From Lichenicoccus roseus (GTDB lineage: Bacteria > Pseudomonadota > Alphaproteobacteria > Acetobacterales > Acetobacteraceae): a stretch of DNA of 64,000 nucleotides. Shown here in pieces: positions 37,890 through 46,519 of this stretch. The stretch covers positions 1-64,000 of the forward strand of contig NZ_VCDI01000006.1 in the NCBI RefSeq assembly GCF_005844085.1, in the 5' to 3' direction. A program made the position numbers and the translations under genes. The notes below the pieces were generated by a model. The model saw nothing but the letters and a program-made list of their open reading frames with translations, had not been told where the DNA came from and ran no database searches. Every line of letters starts with the position of its first letter. Position 1 is the stretch's first letter.

Positions 37890-38741
37890 ATGGCGATCAC
37901 CCGTCAGGTCATCACGGCCCTCGATCCGCGGGGTGTCGACCTGCTCGGCACCAAGAACGTCGCCCTCAAGCTGGCGGACGACCAGAACATAGTCTCCGGC
38001 TCGCTGCTGACGGTCGAGAGCAACCATTTCTGCGTGCTGAAGAGCCGCGGCGCCATCCTGCAGGTCTACGAGACCGGCCAGTATCCGCTGACCACGCCGG
38101 ACAAGCCGCTGTTCGGCTCGATCAGCCAGGGCTTCTTCGGCGGCTCCTCGCCCTGGGTGTACGAGGTCATCTACATCAACCGCTCGAAGCTGCTGGTGCG
38201 TAGCGCCGGCACCGCGACCACCGCGGAGATGGCCGAGGTATCGTGGCAGGCCGACTACTACATCCACATCGACACCAAGCAGGAGGCGCTGGACCTGATC
38301 CAGCACCTGCCGTTCAACGGCTCGGTGATCAACACCGACGAGATCTCGGCCTATGCCGGCCCGGCGATCGAGCAGGCCATCAACCAGGTGATCCAGGTCA
38401 CGCCGCTGGAGAACATCAACGAGCGCATCGGCGAGTTGCGGGAGAGCGTGAAGGGCCACCTCGCCGACTTCCTGCGCGTGTATGGCATCATGCTGAACGA
38501 CCTGAAGATCCTGGTGCTGCCGAAGGACGAGCGGATGCGCCAGCTGATCTCGCTGAAGGCGTTCGGGCTGACCCCGATCGAGGCGGTGCGCTACTACCTG
38601 GCGATGTCGATGGCCAATGCCGGGCTGGTGTCGGCCCCCAATGCCGCGGTCGGCGCGCCCTTCAACATCGGCAGCCAGGTGCTCGGCACCATCCCGCTCG
38701 GCGAGGCAGCCGGATTCCGCGGCACGGGGCCTGCCACCTGA
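37890..38741 (+). CDS. Soluble SPFH/band 7 domain protein
   Basis: A 283-residue protein with an SPFH (stomatin/prohibitin/flotillin) domain, roughly residues 30-230, followed by a helical region and a small hydrophobic tail. Unlike classical SPFH proteins there is no N-terminal membrane anchor, so it may be cytosolic or membrane-associated through a partner. ATG 37890 follows CGGAG; two ATGs at 37827 and 37839 would extend it. Its stop and the next start share a base (TGATG). Confidence 0.8.
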   Translation: MAITRQVITALDPRGVDLLGTKNVALKLADDQNIVSGSLLTVESNHFCVLKSRGAILQVYETGQYPLTTPDKPLFGSISQGFFGGSSPWVYEVIYINRSKLLVRSAGTATTAEMAEVSWQADYYIHIDTKQEALDLIQHLPFNGSVINTDEISAYAGPAIEQAINQVIQVTPLENINERIGELRESVKGHLADFLRVYGIMLNDLKILVLPKDERMRQLISLKAFGLTPIEAVRYYLAMSMANAGLVSAPNAAVGAPFNIGSQVLGTIPLGEAAGFRGTGPAT

Positions 38742-39277
38742 TGCCCGGTTTCTACGATCTCGACCGGATCGAGCAGGTCGCGGTCAACCTGTTCTATGGC
38801 TGGGGCTACAATTTCTACCGCGTCGAGAACCAGCTGCGCGCCGACAGCCTGCTGATCCGGTCGCGGGTCTCGGACCTCCTGGGTGCCGCGCGGCGAAGCG
38901 TCTCGGAGCGGGAGGCGGAATTCCGCCGTGCGATGCCGCCGCTGTCGCGCGAGCATCCGCGTCCCGATCCAGTCGCCATCGCGACCGCGTCGAAGCTGGA
39001 AGAGCTGGGACGCGAGATCTCCGGACTGCAGGGCCTGATCGCCGCCCTGCCGGTGCCGGAGAACGATCGCGTCACCCAGCGCCTGCACCAGGAGAAAGCC
39101 ACCCTCGACCGCCTGGTCGCGGCGGACCGCATGCTGGCCGGACAGGCGGAACTGCTGCGGCAGGCCGCCGAGGCGGCACCGGTCGATCAGTTGCTGGACG
39201 GGTCCGCCGGCGTCCAGCAACTGCTTGCCGGACTGCGCGCGATCGTGGCCGAGCGCGGCGCCCTGACTACGGCCTGA
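38741..39277 (+). CDS. Coiled-coil protein coupled to the SPFH gene
   Basis: A 178-residue soluble protein. The N-terminus contains an aromatic segment (NLFYGWGYNFYRVENQ) and the rest is strongly helical with heptad-like Leu spacing. No family is recognised. One-base overlap with the SPFH gene implies a joint product or complex. It ends 11 nt inside the convergent GFA gene. Confidence 0.65.
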   Translation: MPGFYDLDRIEQVAVNLFYGWGYNFYRVENQLRADSLLIRSRVSDLLGAARRSVSEREAEFRRAMPPLSREHPRPDPVAIATASKLEELGREISGLQGLIAALPVPENDRVTQRLHQEKATLDRLVAADRMLAGQAELLRQAAEAAPVDQLLDGSAGVQQLLAGLRAIVAERGALTTA

Positions 39278-39737
39278 TGCCGCCTGCCGCGAACGCTTCC
39301 GCCAGCGGCGCGGGATCCTCGAACTCGGTCTCGAAGCTGAACTGCACCGGCATCAGCGCCCACGGGTAGGCGCTCCGGGTATAGAGCTGGGCGATCGGGC
39401 GGAACCAGCGATGGTCGTCGAGGGTGCTCGGGCGCACCACGACCACGCCGGGATGGCTTTCGGTCTCGGTATGCGTCCAGCCGGTGCAGAACGGACAGGT
39501 GAACTGGTGGCTTTCCTTGCCGCTGCTGCCGACCTTGCTCCAGCGATGCGGCTCGCCCTTCAGTTCGAAGCTGGCCTTGTCCACCGCAAGGCCCATCGAG
39601 AACGCACTCGAGGTGAGCTGTTGGCAGTCCGTGCAATGGCAGGCAAAGGAGAATTTCGGGGCGCTGGTGATCCGGTAAGTGAGCACGCCGCAGCGGCATT
39701 GGCCCTGCAACGGCACCGGGAAGTCCTTTTCGCTCAT
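39267..39737 (-). CDS. GFA/CENP-V family zinc-binding protein
   Basis: A 156-residue protein with the three Cys pairs of the glutathione-dependent formaldehyde-activating family: GQCRCG near residue 13, FACHCTDC and FTCPFC. These bind zinc. The founding member catalyses S-hydroxymethylglutathione formation, but most homologues are uncharacterised. A formaldehyde role would fit the alcohol dehydrogenase 27 kb away, yet nothing here shows it. Confidence 0.85.
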   Translation of the reverse strand: MSEKDFPVPLQGQCRCGVLTYRITSAPKFSFACHCTDCQQLTSSAFSMGLAVDKASFELKGEPHRWSKVGSSGKESHQFTCPFCTGWTHTETESHPGVVVVRPSTLDDHRWFRPIAQLYTRSAYPWALMPVQFSFETEFEDPAPLAEAFAAGGIRP

Positions 39738-39801
39738 CTCGCCATCATCCTTGCCCGGGCTATCCCCCAGACAACCGCTGCGGCCCTCCGCAGGTTCCAG
39801 G

Positions 39802-41031
39802 TCACGCGAGCAAGTGAGCGACCCGGACCGGCACCGGCGGATGGGTGTCGTGCACCAGCGAGAACAGCGGATCCGGCGTCAACGTGCTGGCATTGTCGCG
39901 CGCCAGCCGGGTCAGCGCCGACACCATCGGTGCGGCGCCAACCATCGAGCGGGCGAAATCGTCCGCCTGGAACTCGTGCCGGCGCGAGATCGCGCGCCCG
40001 AACAGCCCGAACACCGGGGAGGCCGCCGAGGCCAGCATGAAGCCGAGCAGCAGGGCGAGCGCCGGATCGGCGTGGCGCATGCCGAAGCCGGGCAGCAGCC
40101 AGGGCTGCCGGCACAGCCAGCCCACCACTGCCAGCATCGCGAACAGGCTGACGATGCCGCGCAACGCGCCGGTCAGGGTGTGGCGATGCTTGAAGTGCCC
40201 GAGTTCGTGCGCGACGATCGCTTCGATCTCGTCCGGGGCATGCTTTTCCAGCAGCGTGTCGAACAGCACGATGCGCTTGGTCGGGCCGAACCCCACGAAG
40301 AAGGCGTTGCCGCGGCTGGAGCGGCGGGATGCGTCCATCTCGAACAGCCCGTCGGAGCGGAAACCGCAGCGCACGAGCAGCGCCTCCAGGCGAGCGGCGA
40401 GGTCGCCGTCGAGCGGCGTGAAGCGGTTGAACCAGGGTGCCACGACGCGGACATAGACGGTTGGGGCCGCCAGCATGATCACCGTGAGCGCCGCCCAGAC
40501 ATAGACCCACCATGGCCCGCGCAAATCGCGCAACGCCCACAGGATGCCGGCGACAAGCGGGCCGCCGATGATGACGGTGAGCAGCATTGCCTTGAGCCGG
40601 TCGCGCAGGAACAGGCCGGGGGTCTTGCGGTTGAACCCGTAGCGCTGCTCCAGGCCGAGGTCGCGCACCGCCGACAGCGGCAGCGATAGCAGGCTGGAAC
40701 ACAGCCAGAGGATGCCGAGGGTCGCCAGGCTGCGCGCGATCGAGGGCGCCATCCAGCCGGACACCAGTCCGGTGACGAAATCTAGCGCCCACAGCAGGGC
40801 GACGAAGGTGACGGCGAGGTCGACGATCGAGGCGATGGCGTCGAGCCGCAGCCGGTCGCGCGTGTAGTCGGCCGAGCGGCGATGATCCTCAAGCGTCACG
40901 CTCTGCGCGAAGGCCGCCGGCACCTGGTCGCGGTAGCGCTGCACGCAGGCCGCCTGCCGACGGCCGACATAGAACTCGAACGCCCACCAGGCGGTGCATA
41001 GCACGAGATAGGCCAGCAGCAGCGTCGGCAC
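39802..41031 (-). CDS. M48 family integral membrane metalloprotease (Ste24-like)
   Basis: A 409-residue inner-membrane zinc protease. It has several hydrophobic helices, the zinc motif HELGH (His275, Glu276, His279) and the third ligand Glu in RRHEFQAD. The N-terminal M48_N region (EQRYGFN) marks the CaaX/Ste24 subfamily rather than HtpX. Bacterial members act in membrane protein quality control. It stands alone on its strand, 64 nt after the GFA start. Confidence 0.92.
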   Translation of the reverse strand: MPTLLLAYLVLCTAWWAFEFYVGRRQAACVQRYRDQVPAAFAQSVTLEDHRRSADYTRDRLRLDAIASIVDLAVTFVALLWALDFVTGLVSGWMAPSIARSLATLGILWLCSSLLSLPLSAVRDLGLEQRYGFNRKTPGLFLRDRLKAMLLTVIIGGPLVAGILWALRDLRGPWWVYVWAALTVIMLAAPTVYVRVVAPWFNRFTPLDGDLAARLEALLVRCGFRSDGLFEMDASRRSSRGNAFFVGFGPTKRIVLFDTLLEKHAPDEIEAIVAHELGHFKHRHTLTGALRGIVSLFAMLAVVGWLCRQPWLLPGFGMRHADPALALLLGFMLASAASPVFGLFGRAISRRHEFQADDFARSMVGAAPMVSALTRLARDNASTLTPDPLFSLVHDTHPPVPVRVAHLLA

Positions 41032-41130
41032 GGGCGGTATCTCCTACGGGGCAGGCCAGTCCTGCAGATCTATGGCTTCCGGCAGCATGGCGGAAGGGGC
41101 ATCAAGGTTGCCGGCAGGAGGGAACCGACC

Positions 41131-41901
41131 ATGGGCAACGACGCCGGACACGCCTTCGTCGCCGGGCACTATGCGGCCCGCGCGCAGGACTACGTCAGCA
41201 GCACCACCCACAGCACCGGCGCGGACCTCGACCAGATCGAGGCGTTGCTGCGCGAGGTCGGGCACGGCGCTGATGTTCTCGATCTCGGCTGCGGCGGCGG
41301 CCATGTCAGCTTCCGGGCGGCGCCGCATGTCGCGCGCGTGGTCGCCTGCGACCTGACGCCGAGCATGCTGGACGCGGTCGCCTCGGAGGCCCGCACGCGC
41401 GGCCTGGACAACATCGAAGTGCGGCAGGGTGCCGCGGAACGGCTGCCGTTCGCAGATGCCGCCTTCGACCTGGTGCTGTCCCGGTTCAGCGCGCATCACT
41501 GGCTCGGCTTCGAAGCCGGCCTGTGCGAGGCGCGGCGGGTGCTCCGGCCGCAGGGGCACGCGGTCTTCATCGACACCATCAGCCCGGCTTCCGGCCTGCT
41601 CGACACCACCCTGCAGTCGATCGAGCTGCTGCGCGATGCCTCGCATGTGCGCAACCACACGCTGGCCGATTGGGTGGCGGCGCTTGCGCGTGCCGGCCTG
41701 CCGGTGGAGAGCGTCACGCCGCGCCGGCTGCCGCTGGAGTTCGCCGCCTGGATTGCCCGCACCGCCACCGAGGCGCTTCGCGTGCAGGCGATCCGCTCGC
41801 TGCAGGCCACGGCGCCCGCCGAGGTGCGCGACTACTTCCGGTTCTCGGAGGATGGCAGCTTCGAGATCGACACCGCCTGCTTCGTGTGCCGCGCAGGCTG
41901 A
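41131..41901 (+). CDS. Class I SAM-dependent methyltransferase (UbiE/COQ5-like)
   Basis: A 256-residue methyltransferase. Motif I is VLDLGCGGGHVS, followed by VVACDLTPSML and the motif II region AFDLVLSRFSAHHW. ATG 41131 has GGAGGGA 7 nt upstream. Substrate is not readable; small-molecule methylation as in the type 11 group is likely. It converges with the secretion operon, with a 12-nt gap. Confidence 0.88.
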   Translation: MGNDAGHAFVAGHYAARAQDYVSSTTHSTGADLDQIEALLREVGHGADVLDLGCGGGHVSFRAAPHVARVVACDLTPSMLDAVASEARTRGLDNIEVRQGAAERLPFADAAFDLVLSRFSAHHWLGFEAGLCEARRVLRPQGHAVFIDTISPASGLLDTTLQSIELLRDASHVRNHTLADWVAALARAGLPVESVTPRRLPLEFAAWIARTATEALRVQAIRSLQATAPAEVRDYFRFSEDGSFEIDTACFVCRAG

Positions 41902-41913
41902 GCGTTTCCGGGA

Positions 41914-42744
41914 CTAACGTTCCCACGTCATCACCTCGAACGGCGAAACGGGAGCCGCACCCTGCGCGGATGCCTGGTTCGGCGCCGCCACCCGCAGCAC
42001 CGCCCGTCGGCTGGCGCGGGCCCCGTCAGGCCCTGTGGCGACGGCGGTGACCATCACGACCGTCTCGTCGACGGCAGGCCCGGTCACCTGCGGCGACGCC
42101 CCGGTCGCGATCTCGATGGCGCGCAGCACCACCGGGTCGGCGGCATTCGGATCGGGGTCGGTGTCGCGGTAGAGCGAGAGGTGCGGTGCCATGCAGGCAA
42201 GCAGCGGCGGGGTGATGCCGAGCACCAGCCCGATCTCGTCGATACTCTCGAAGGCGGCACCCGGCGGGGCGTAGTCGCGCCCGGCCTGCCGGTAGGCCGC
42301 CGGCCCGAAATCCGTCTGCGCACCTGGATAGCGCCACGCCACCATGGCGGAAGCCGCCTGCACCGCGGCACCGCTCTCCGCACCGCAGGCGCGCAACAGT
42401 CCGGCGAGCAGCTCGACGGAGGCGATGCTGGGATTGATCAACCCGGCCTGGTTGTCGATCCGCACGCGCATATCCGCGCCGTCCTGGCGCAGCTCATGCA
42501 CCAGCCCGTTCGCCGCCCAGTGCCCGTTGCCCCCGGCAAGCAGATGGAACCCGGCCTCCTGCACCGCCCCATCGGCCGCCGCCTGCAGCGCCGCCGCGTT
42601 CCGCAGGTTGCCGGCAAGCCGCACCGCCTGCCGCCCCGATCCTGCCATCTGGCTGATCAGCAAGGCCAGCAACGACAGCGTCCACAACACGATCAGCAGC
42701 GCGAAGCCCGCGTCGCGCGCTCCTGGAACGCGACCGCTTCTCAG
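41914..42744 (-). CDS. gspK: Type II secretion minor pseudopilin GspK, CTG start
   Basis: A 276-residue minor pseudopilin that caps the T2SS pseudopilus. A short basic leader ends in DAG before FALLIVLWTLSLLALL, the prepilin peptidase site and N-terminal helix. No ATG, GTG or TTG lies upstream of this leader. The frame opens only at 42748 and its sole plausible start is CTG at 42744, overlapping the gspD stop as CTGA. A conventional GTG at 42690 would delete the leader and half of the helix. The globular part (GLINPSIAS, then a long helical region) agrees with GspK. Confidence 0.82.
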   Translation of the reverse strand: MRSGRVPGARDAGFALLIVLWTLSLLALLISQMAGSGRQAVRLAGNLRNAAALQAAADGAVQEAGFHLLAGGNGHWAANGLVHELRQDGADMRVRIDNQAGLINPSIASVELLAGLLRACGAESGAAVQAASAMVAWRYPGAQTDFGPAAYRQAGRDYAPPGAAFESIDEIGLVLGITPPLLACMAPHLSLYRDTDPDPNAADPVVLRAIEIATGASPQVTGPAVDETVVMVTAVATGPDGARASRRAVLRVAAPNQASAQGAAPVSPFEVMTWER

Positions 42745-45131
42745 CGTTCAAGGCCCAGGCTGCGCTTGAGCCGCTGGTTCGGGTCCGCGCTGCCGCTGGG
42801 CGCCACGGAATCATAGGGCACCGAAGCCGCGTCGCTGAGGTGCTCGCGCAGATCCTCCGTCAGCGACTGGGCATCATGCTGGTCGCGCACCACATGCGGC
42901 GTGATCAGCACCAGCAGCTCCTGACGCGTGCGGCTGTTGGTCTGCGTGCCGCCGAGCAACCCGAGCAGCGGGATGTCCTTCAGCCACGGGATGCCGCTGT
43001 TCGCCTTCGTGGTGTTGTCGCGTATCAGGCCTGCGATGCCGACGGTCTGTCCGTCCGCCACCACCACACGCGAATTGACGTTCTGGGTGTTGAACGTCGG
43101 CGAGTTGACGCCGGTGGTGGTGGTGCCGGTCGCTACCGTGCTGACCTCCTGGCTGACATCGAGGGTCACCAGGCCGCCGGTGTTGATGCGTGGCGTCACC
43201 TCCAGGATCACGCCGACCGGCTGATACTGGATCTGGCTCACGATCGATGCAGTGCTGGTCAGCGTGCTTTGCGCGGTGCCGCTCTGGTACGGCACCAGCT
43301 GGCCGACCTGCAGGCGCGCCGGCTGGTTGTCCACCACCATCAATTCCGGCGAGGACAGCACATGCACCTTGGTGACCGCCTGCAGCGCGGAGATCGCCAG
43401 CGGGCCGCCGCCGGTGCCGAGGCCGCCGATCACCAGACCCGGCAAGGTCGCCCCCAACCCGATCGACGCCACCGTACCGGCGATGGTGCTGGTGACCGTC
43501 CCGGTGCTGGTGGTGGCGTTGCTCAGCACGCCGTTGATGCCGCCGGACTTGAAGAAGAACTGCGTGCCGTATTGCAGGTTATCGTTCAGGTCGACCTCGG
43601 CGACGATGGCGTCGATCCGCACCTGCAACGGTACGATGTCGATCCGGCGCAGCATCTGGCTGACCGCATCGGTCTCGTGCTCGGTGCCGTAGACCAGCAC
43701 CGCGTTGTTCTGCGTGTTCGGAATGATGCGCATGGTATTCTCGGCGTTGCCGCCGCCGCCGGCATTGTCGAGGCCGCCGAGCAGAGGATTCGACGAGGCG
43801 CCACCGCTGGGCGGCGTCGACGGCGCGCCGGTCGAACCGGCGCTGCTGCCGCCGCCGGAAATCGATCCGCCGCCGATGCCTCCGATGCTGCCGCCGCCGG
43901 TGCCGCCCGACCCGCTCAGCGAGTTGCCGCCGCCGAGCGAACTGCCGGATCCCAGCGTGCTGCCGCTGCCGGATTGCTGGCCGCCCAGCGCGCCGCCCTG
44001 CGGCAACTGGCGCGGCGCGCTCGGCTGCACGGTGACGTTGTTCGGCGTGAAGGCCTGCTGCAGCAGGTTGGCGGTGTCGTCGGCGTGGCTGTTCTGCAGG
44101 TAGTAGACGTGCCAGGCGCGGATGCTGTTGCGCCGGCTGCGCTCGACCAGCGCGAACAGGCGACGCGCCGCGGTGATGTAGGCGGGCTGCGGCGAGGTCA
44201 CCAGCACCGCATCGACGCGGCTCATCGGGATCACCCGCACCACGTCGGCGAGCGTCTTGTTCTGGCCGCGCAGCGCGTCCTGCAGCGACGTCGCCATGTC
44301 CTTGGCGGTGCCGCTCTCCACCGGCAGCAGCGCGTACGACTGTCCCGCCAGCGCATCGACGTCGAACGCCGAGATCATGTCCAGCAGCGTGTTGCGCGCC
44401 TGCGGGTCGCCCGCGATCAGCAGCGCGTTGCTGCCGGGAACGGCGGTGACCTTGGCGCCCTGGCCCACGAACGGCTGCAGCGCCTTGGCGAGATCCTCCG
44501 CGTTGGCGTAGCGAAGCTGCACCGCCGATGCGCCGCCGACCGAGGCGCCCTCCGCCAGCGCCATGTTCGGCGTGCCGCCGCCACCCGCGCCGCCCGCCAC
44601 GCCCACGTTGACGATGCGATACAGCCCGCCCGACTGCAGCATCTCGGCGCCGACCTGCGCCAGCAGCGCCTGCATCGTCGGCAGCAGTTGCCGCGTCGTC
44701 AGCGGCGTCGCGGTATGCAGCGTGACGGTGCCTTTCACCGCCGGGTCGATCGTGTAGTTGACGCGCAACAGGGCGCCGAGGATCTGCGACACCGCATCGC
44801 GGATGTCGGTATCGGCGAAGTCCAGCGTGATGGTGCCACCCTGGTCGATGCGGGCGTTCGGCGCCCCTTCCGCCGCCCGGCCACCCGGGCTGTTGCCGTA
44901 GCCACCGCGGCCGTAGCTGTACAGGGCCGGCCCGGTCGCCGTCGGCGCGCCGAGATCGCCATCGAGACGCGGCCGGACCGCCGGGTAGGCACCGTTGCCG
45001 GCAGGCAGCGGCCCGAGCACCGGCTCGCTGGGCGGGCTGCAGCCGGCCAGCAGGGCCAGCACGCTGCTGGCAAGCAGCAGGCTGCATCTTGACGCGGAGG
45101 GGCTGGTCGGGCGGGTGGGCGGCAGAGCCAT
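42741..45131 (-). CDS. gspD: Type II secretion outer-membrane secretin GspD
   Basis: A 796-residue lipoprotein secretin. The lipobox LLAGC is near residue 31. Domain order is N0 (ITLDFADTDIRDAV), N1-N3 repeats and the secretin core, with VPYQSGTAQS and the closing VVADGQTVGIAGLIRD and LLVLITPHVV. A long Gly/Ser-rich stretch (about 392-460) interrupts the last N repeat. The start is uncertain: ATG 45131 lacks a clear ribosome binding site and a TTG lies at 45152. It follows the gspC/N gene by 33 nt and overlaps gspK by 4. Confidence 0.94.
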   Translation of the reverse strand: MALPPTRPTSPSASRCSLLLASSVLALLAGCSPPSEPVLGPLPAGNGAYPAVRPRLDGDLGAPTATGPALYSYGRGGYGNSPGGRAAEGAPNARIDQGGTITLDFADTDIRDAVSQILGALLRVNYTIDPAVKGTVTLHTATPLTTRQLLPTMQALLAQVGAEMLQSGGLYRIVNVGVAGGAGGGGTPNMALAEGASVGGASAVQLRYANAEDLAKALQPFVGQGAKVTAVPGSNALLIAGDPQARNTLLDMISAFDVDALAGQSYALLPVESGTAKDMATSLQDALRGQNKTLADVVRVIPMSRVDAVLVTSPQPAYITAARRLFALVERSRRNSIRAWHVYYLQNSHADDTANLLQQAFTPNNVTVQPSAPRQLPQGGALGGQQSGSGSTLGSGSSLGGGNSLSGSGGTGGGSIGGIGGGSISGGGSSAGSTGAPSTPPSGGASSNPLLGGLDNAGGGGNAENTMRIIPNTQNNAVLVYGTEHETDAVSQMLRRIDIVPLQVRIDAIVAEVDLNDNLQYGTQFFFKSGGINGVLSNATTSTGTVTSTIAGTVASIGLGATLPGLVIGGLGTGGGPLAISALQAVTKVHVLSSPELMVVDNQPARLQVGQLVPYQSGTAQSTLTSTASIVSQIQYQPVGVILEVTPRINTGGLVTLDVSQEVSTVATGTTTTGVNSPTFNTQNVNSRVVVADGQTVGIAGLIRDNTTKANSGIPWLKDIPLLGLLGGTQTNSRTRQELLVLITPHVVRDQHDAQSLTEDLREHLSDAASVPYDSVAPSGSADPNQRLKRSLGLER

Positions 45132-45164
45132 GTCGCTTTTTATTTCAACCAACAGGAGGGGCGG

Positions 45165-45878
45165 TCATCGACGGGACGGGTTGGCGTTGGCGGGCAGGTT
45201 GGCGTCCGGGGGCGGAACGGCCTCGGTCGGGATCGCCTGCGGCCGGAACGGTCCTGGCATCGCGATACCCGGGAGGTTGGCGATGGGCTGGCCGCCTCCC
45301 GGCCTGAGGCGCGCCCGCAGCATGTCGAGGATCGAGCCGCCCGGCGGGGGCGCCGCCGAAAGGCCCGGCTGCGCGGCGCCGGCGGATGTCGCGCCGGCAT
45401 CGTAGTGCGGAAGCAGGCGCTGCCTGCCGTCCGGTCCGGTCACATCCACCCCGCCGGCGCTGATCGCGCGGATCTGGTATGGTCCGACCTGTGCGCCGAC
45501 CCCGGCCAGCACGGCTCGCGCATCGCCGCTGCCGGCGAATATGGCGTGGTCGCCGGTCGGTCCGAGGATGATCCCGGCCAGCCGCGGCGGCGTGGCCGCC
45601 GCAGCCGCCACGGCTGCGTTCGGGCGCCGCGACGGGCTGAACAGCGGGCGCTCCAGGATGACGCGGCTGTATTCCTGCCGTCTCGCCGCAAGCTGGGCGT
45701 CGGCTTCGACCGCCCCCGCGGCGGTCTGGCCGGCCGGTGCTGCAATCGGTCGCGGATTCGCCGGAATGGCTGTCGCTCGCTCCTGTTCTCCGCCTGCAGC
45801 GCTTGCAAGTTCGGCGGCGATTGCTCCCACGAGCAGGACGGCCAGCGCAACCAGCGCAACAAATCGATACCGCAGCAT
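45165..45878 (-). CDS. T2SS inner-membrane protein, GspC/GspN-like
   Basis: A 237-residue bitopic protein: one N-terminal membrane helix (about 5-27), an Ala/Pro-rich linker, RPLFSPSRRP and a homology-region fold (RLAGIILGPTGDHAIF to GVDVTGPDGRQRLLP), then a Pro/Gly-rich tail. The arrangement resembles GspC HR domains and the GspN proteins of alphaproteobacteria that link inner platform and secretin. It starts 5 nt after gspM. The exact letter (C or N) is not certain. Confidence 0.72.
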   Translation of the reverse strand: MLRYRFVALVALAVLLVGAIAAELASAAGGEQERATAIPANPRPIAAPAGQTAAGAVEADAQLAARRQEYSRVILERPLFSPSRRPNAAVAAAAATPPRLAGIILGPTGDHAIFAGSGDARAVLAGVGAQVGPYQIRAISAGGVDVTGPDGRQRLLPHYDAGATSAGAAQPGLSAAPPPGGSILDMLRARLRPGGGQPIANLPGIAMPGPFRPQAIPTEAVPPPDANLPANANPSRR

Positions 45879-45883
45879 GATGC

Positions 45884-46519
45884 CTATCCGCCCGCATCGC
45901 CGGTCACGCCACCGCCTGGGGTCGGCTGTGGCTCGCCGCGATCGGGACGCCTGAAGCCGAGGACGGTGAAGGCGACGTTGAGCGGCGCGGATTCCGGCTG
46001 GCCCAGGATGCGGGCGCCATGCATCTGCAGGTCGTCGACAAGCAGGCTTGGCCTGGCGGCGGCGATCGCGGCGAGCAGGTGCACTACCACCGGAAACGGC
46101 GCATCGAGCGAGACGCGCACGCCGACGCGCTGGTAGGCGCCGTCCGGCGCGCCGGCGAGGGTTTCGGTCGAGGACAGGCTGACGCCAAGGCCGGTGGCGA
46201 GCGAGGCAACGGTCTCCTGGATCGCGGCACCCGCCACCGCGTCGCTGCCGCCCTCGACCAGGGCATGCGCACCGGGGTCGCCCGCGCGCGCGGTATCGCG
46301 AACCTGCTGGCGCAGCGCCGGCAGCCGTTGCACCAGCATCGTCATGCGAGCCGCCAGCGCCTGGCGCTGCGCCAGTGCGTCCTGCCGCTCGGCATACCAG
46401 CCAAGGATGGGGCTCACGATCGCCCACCAGAACAGCGCCAGCACCACCACGGTAAGCAGCAGCGCCAGCACGCGGCCGCGCTGTCCGTCCGGCAGGGAGA
46501 GCGCCTGCGGTGCGGCCAT
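45884..46519 (-). CDS. gspM: T2SS inner-membrane platform protein GspM
   Basis: A 211-residue bitopic protein with a short cytoplasmic N-terminus, a single helix (about 17-37), a coiled coil and a ferredoxin-like periplasmic domain, as in GspM. Start and previous stop share a base (TGATG), typical of the gspL-gspM pair. The open frame extends to 47587 but that part mirrors gspL. Confidence 0.8.
   Translation of the reverse strand: MAAPQALSLPDGQRGRVLALLLTVVVLALFWWAIVSPILGWYAERQDALAQRQALAARMTMLVQRLPALRQQVRDTARAGDPGAHALVEGGSDAVAGAAIQETVASLATGLGVSLSSTETLAGAPDGAYQRVGVRVSLDAPFPVVVHLLAAIAAARPSLLVDDLQMHGARILGQPESAPLNVAFTVLGFRRPDRGEPQPTPGGGVTGDAGG

Noticed and set aside
42840-45092. A 750-codon plus-strand frame opposite gspD
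   Set aside because: Pure antisense shadow rich in Arg, His, Ala and Gln; the secretin on the other strand is clear.
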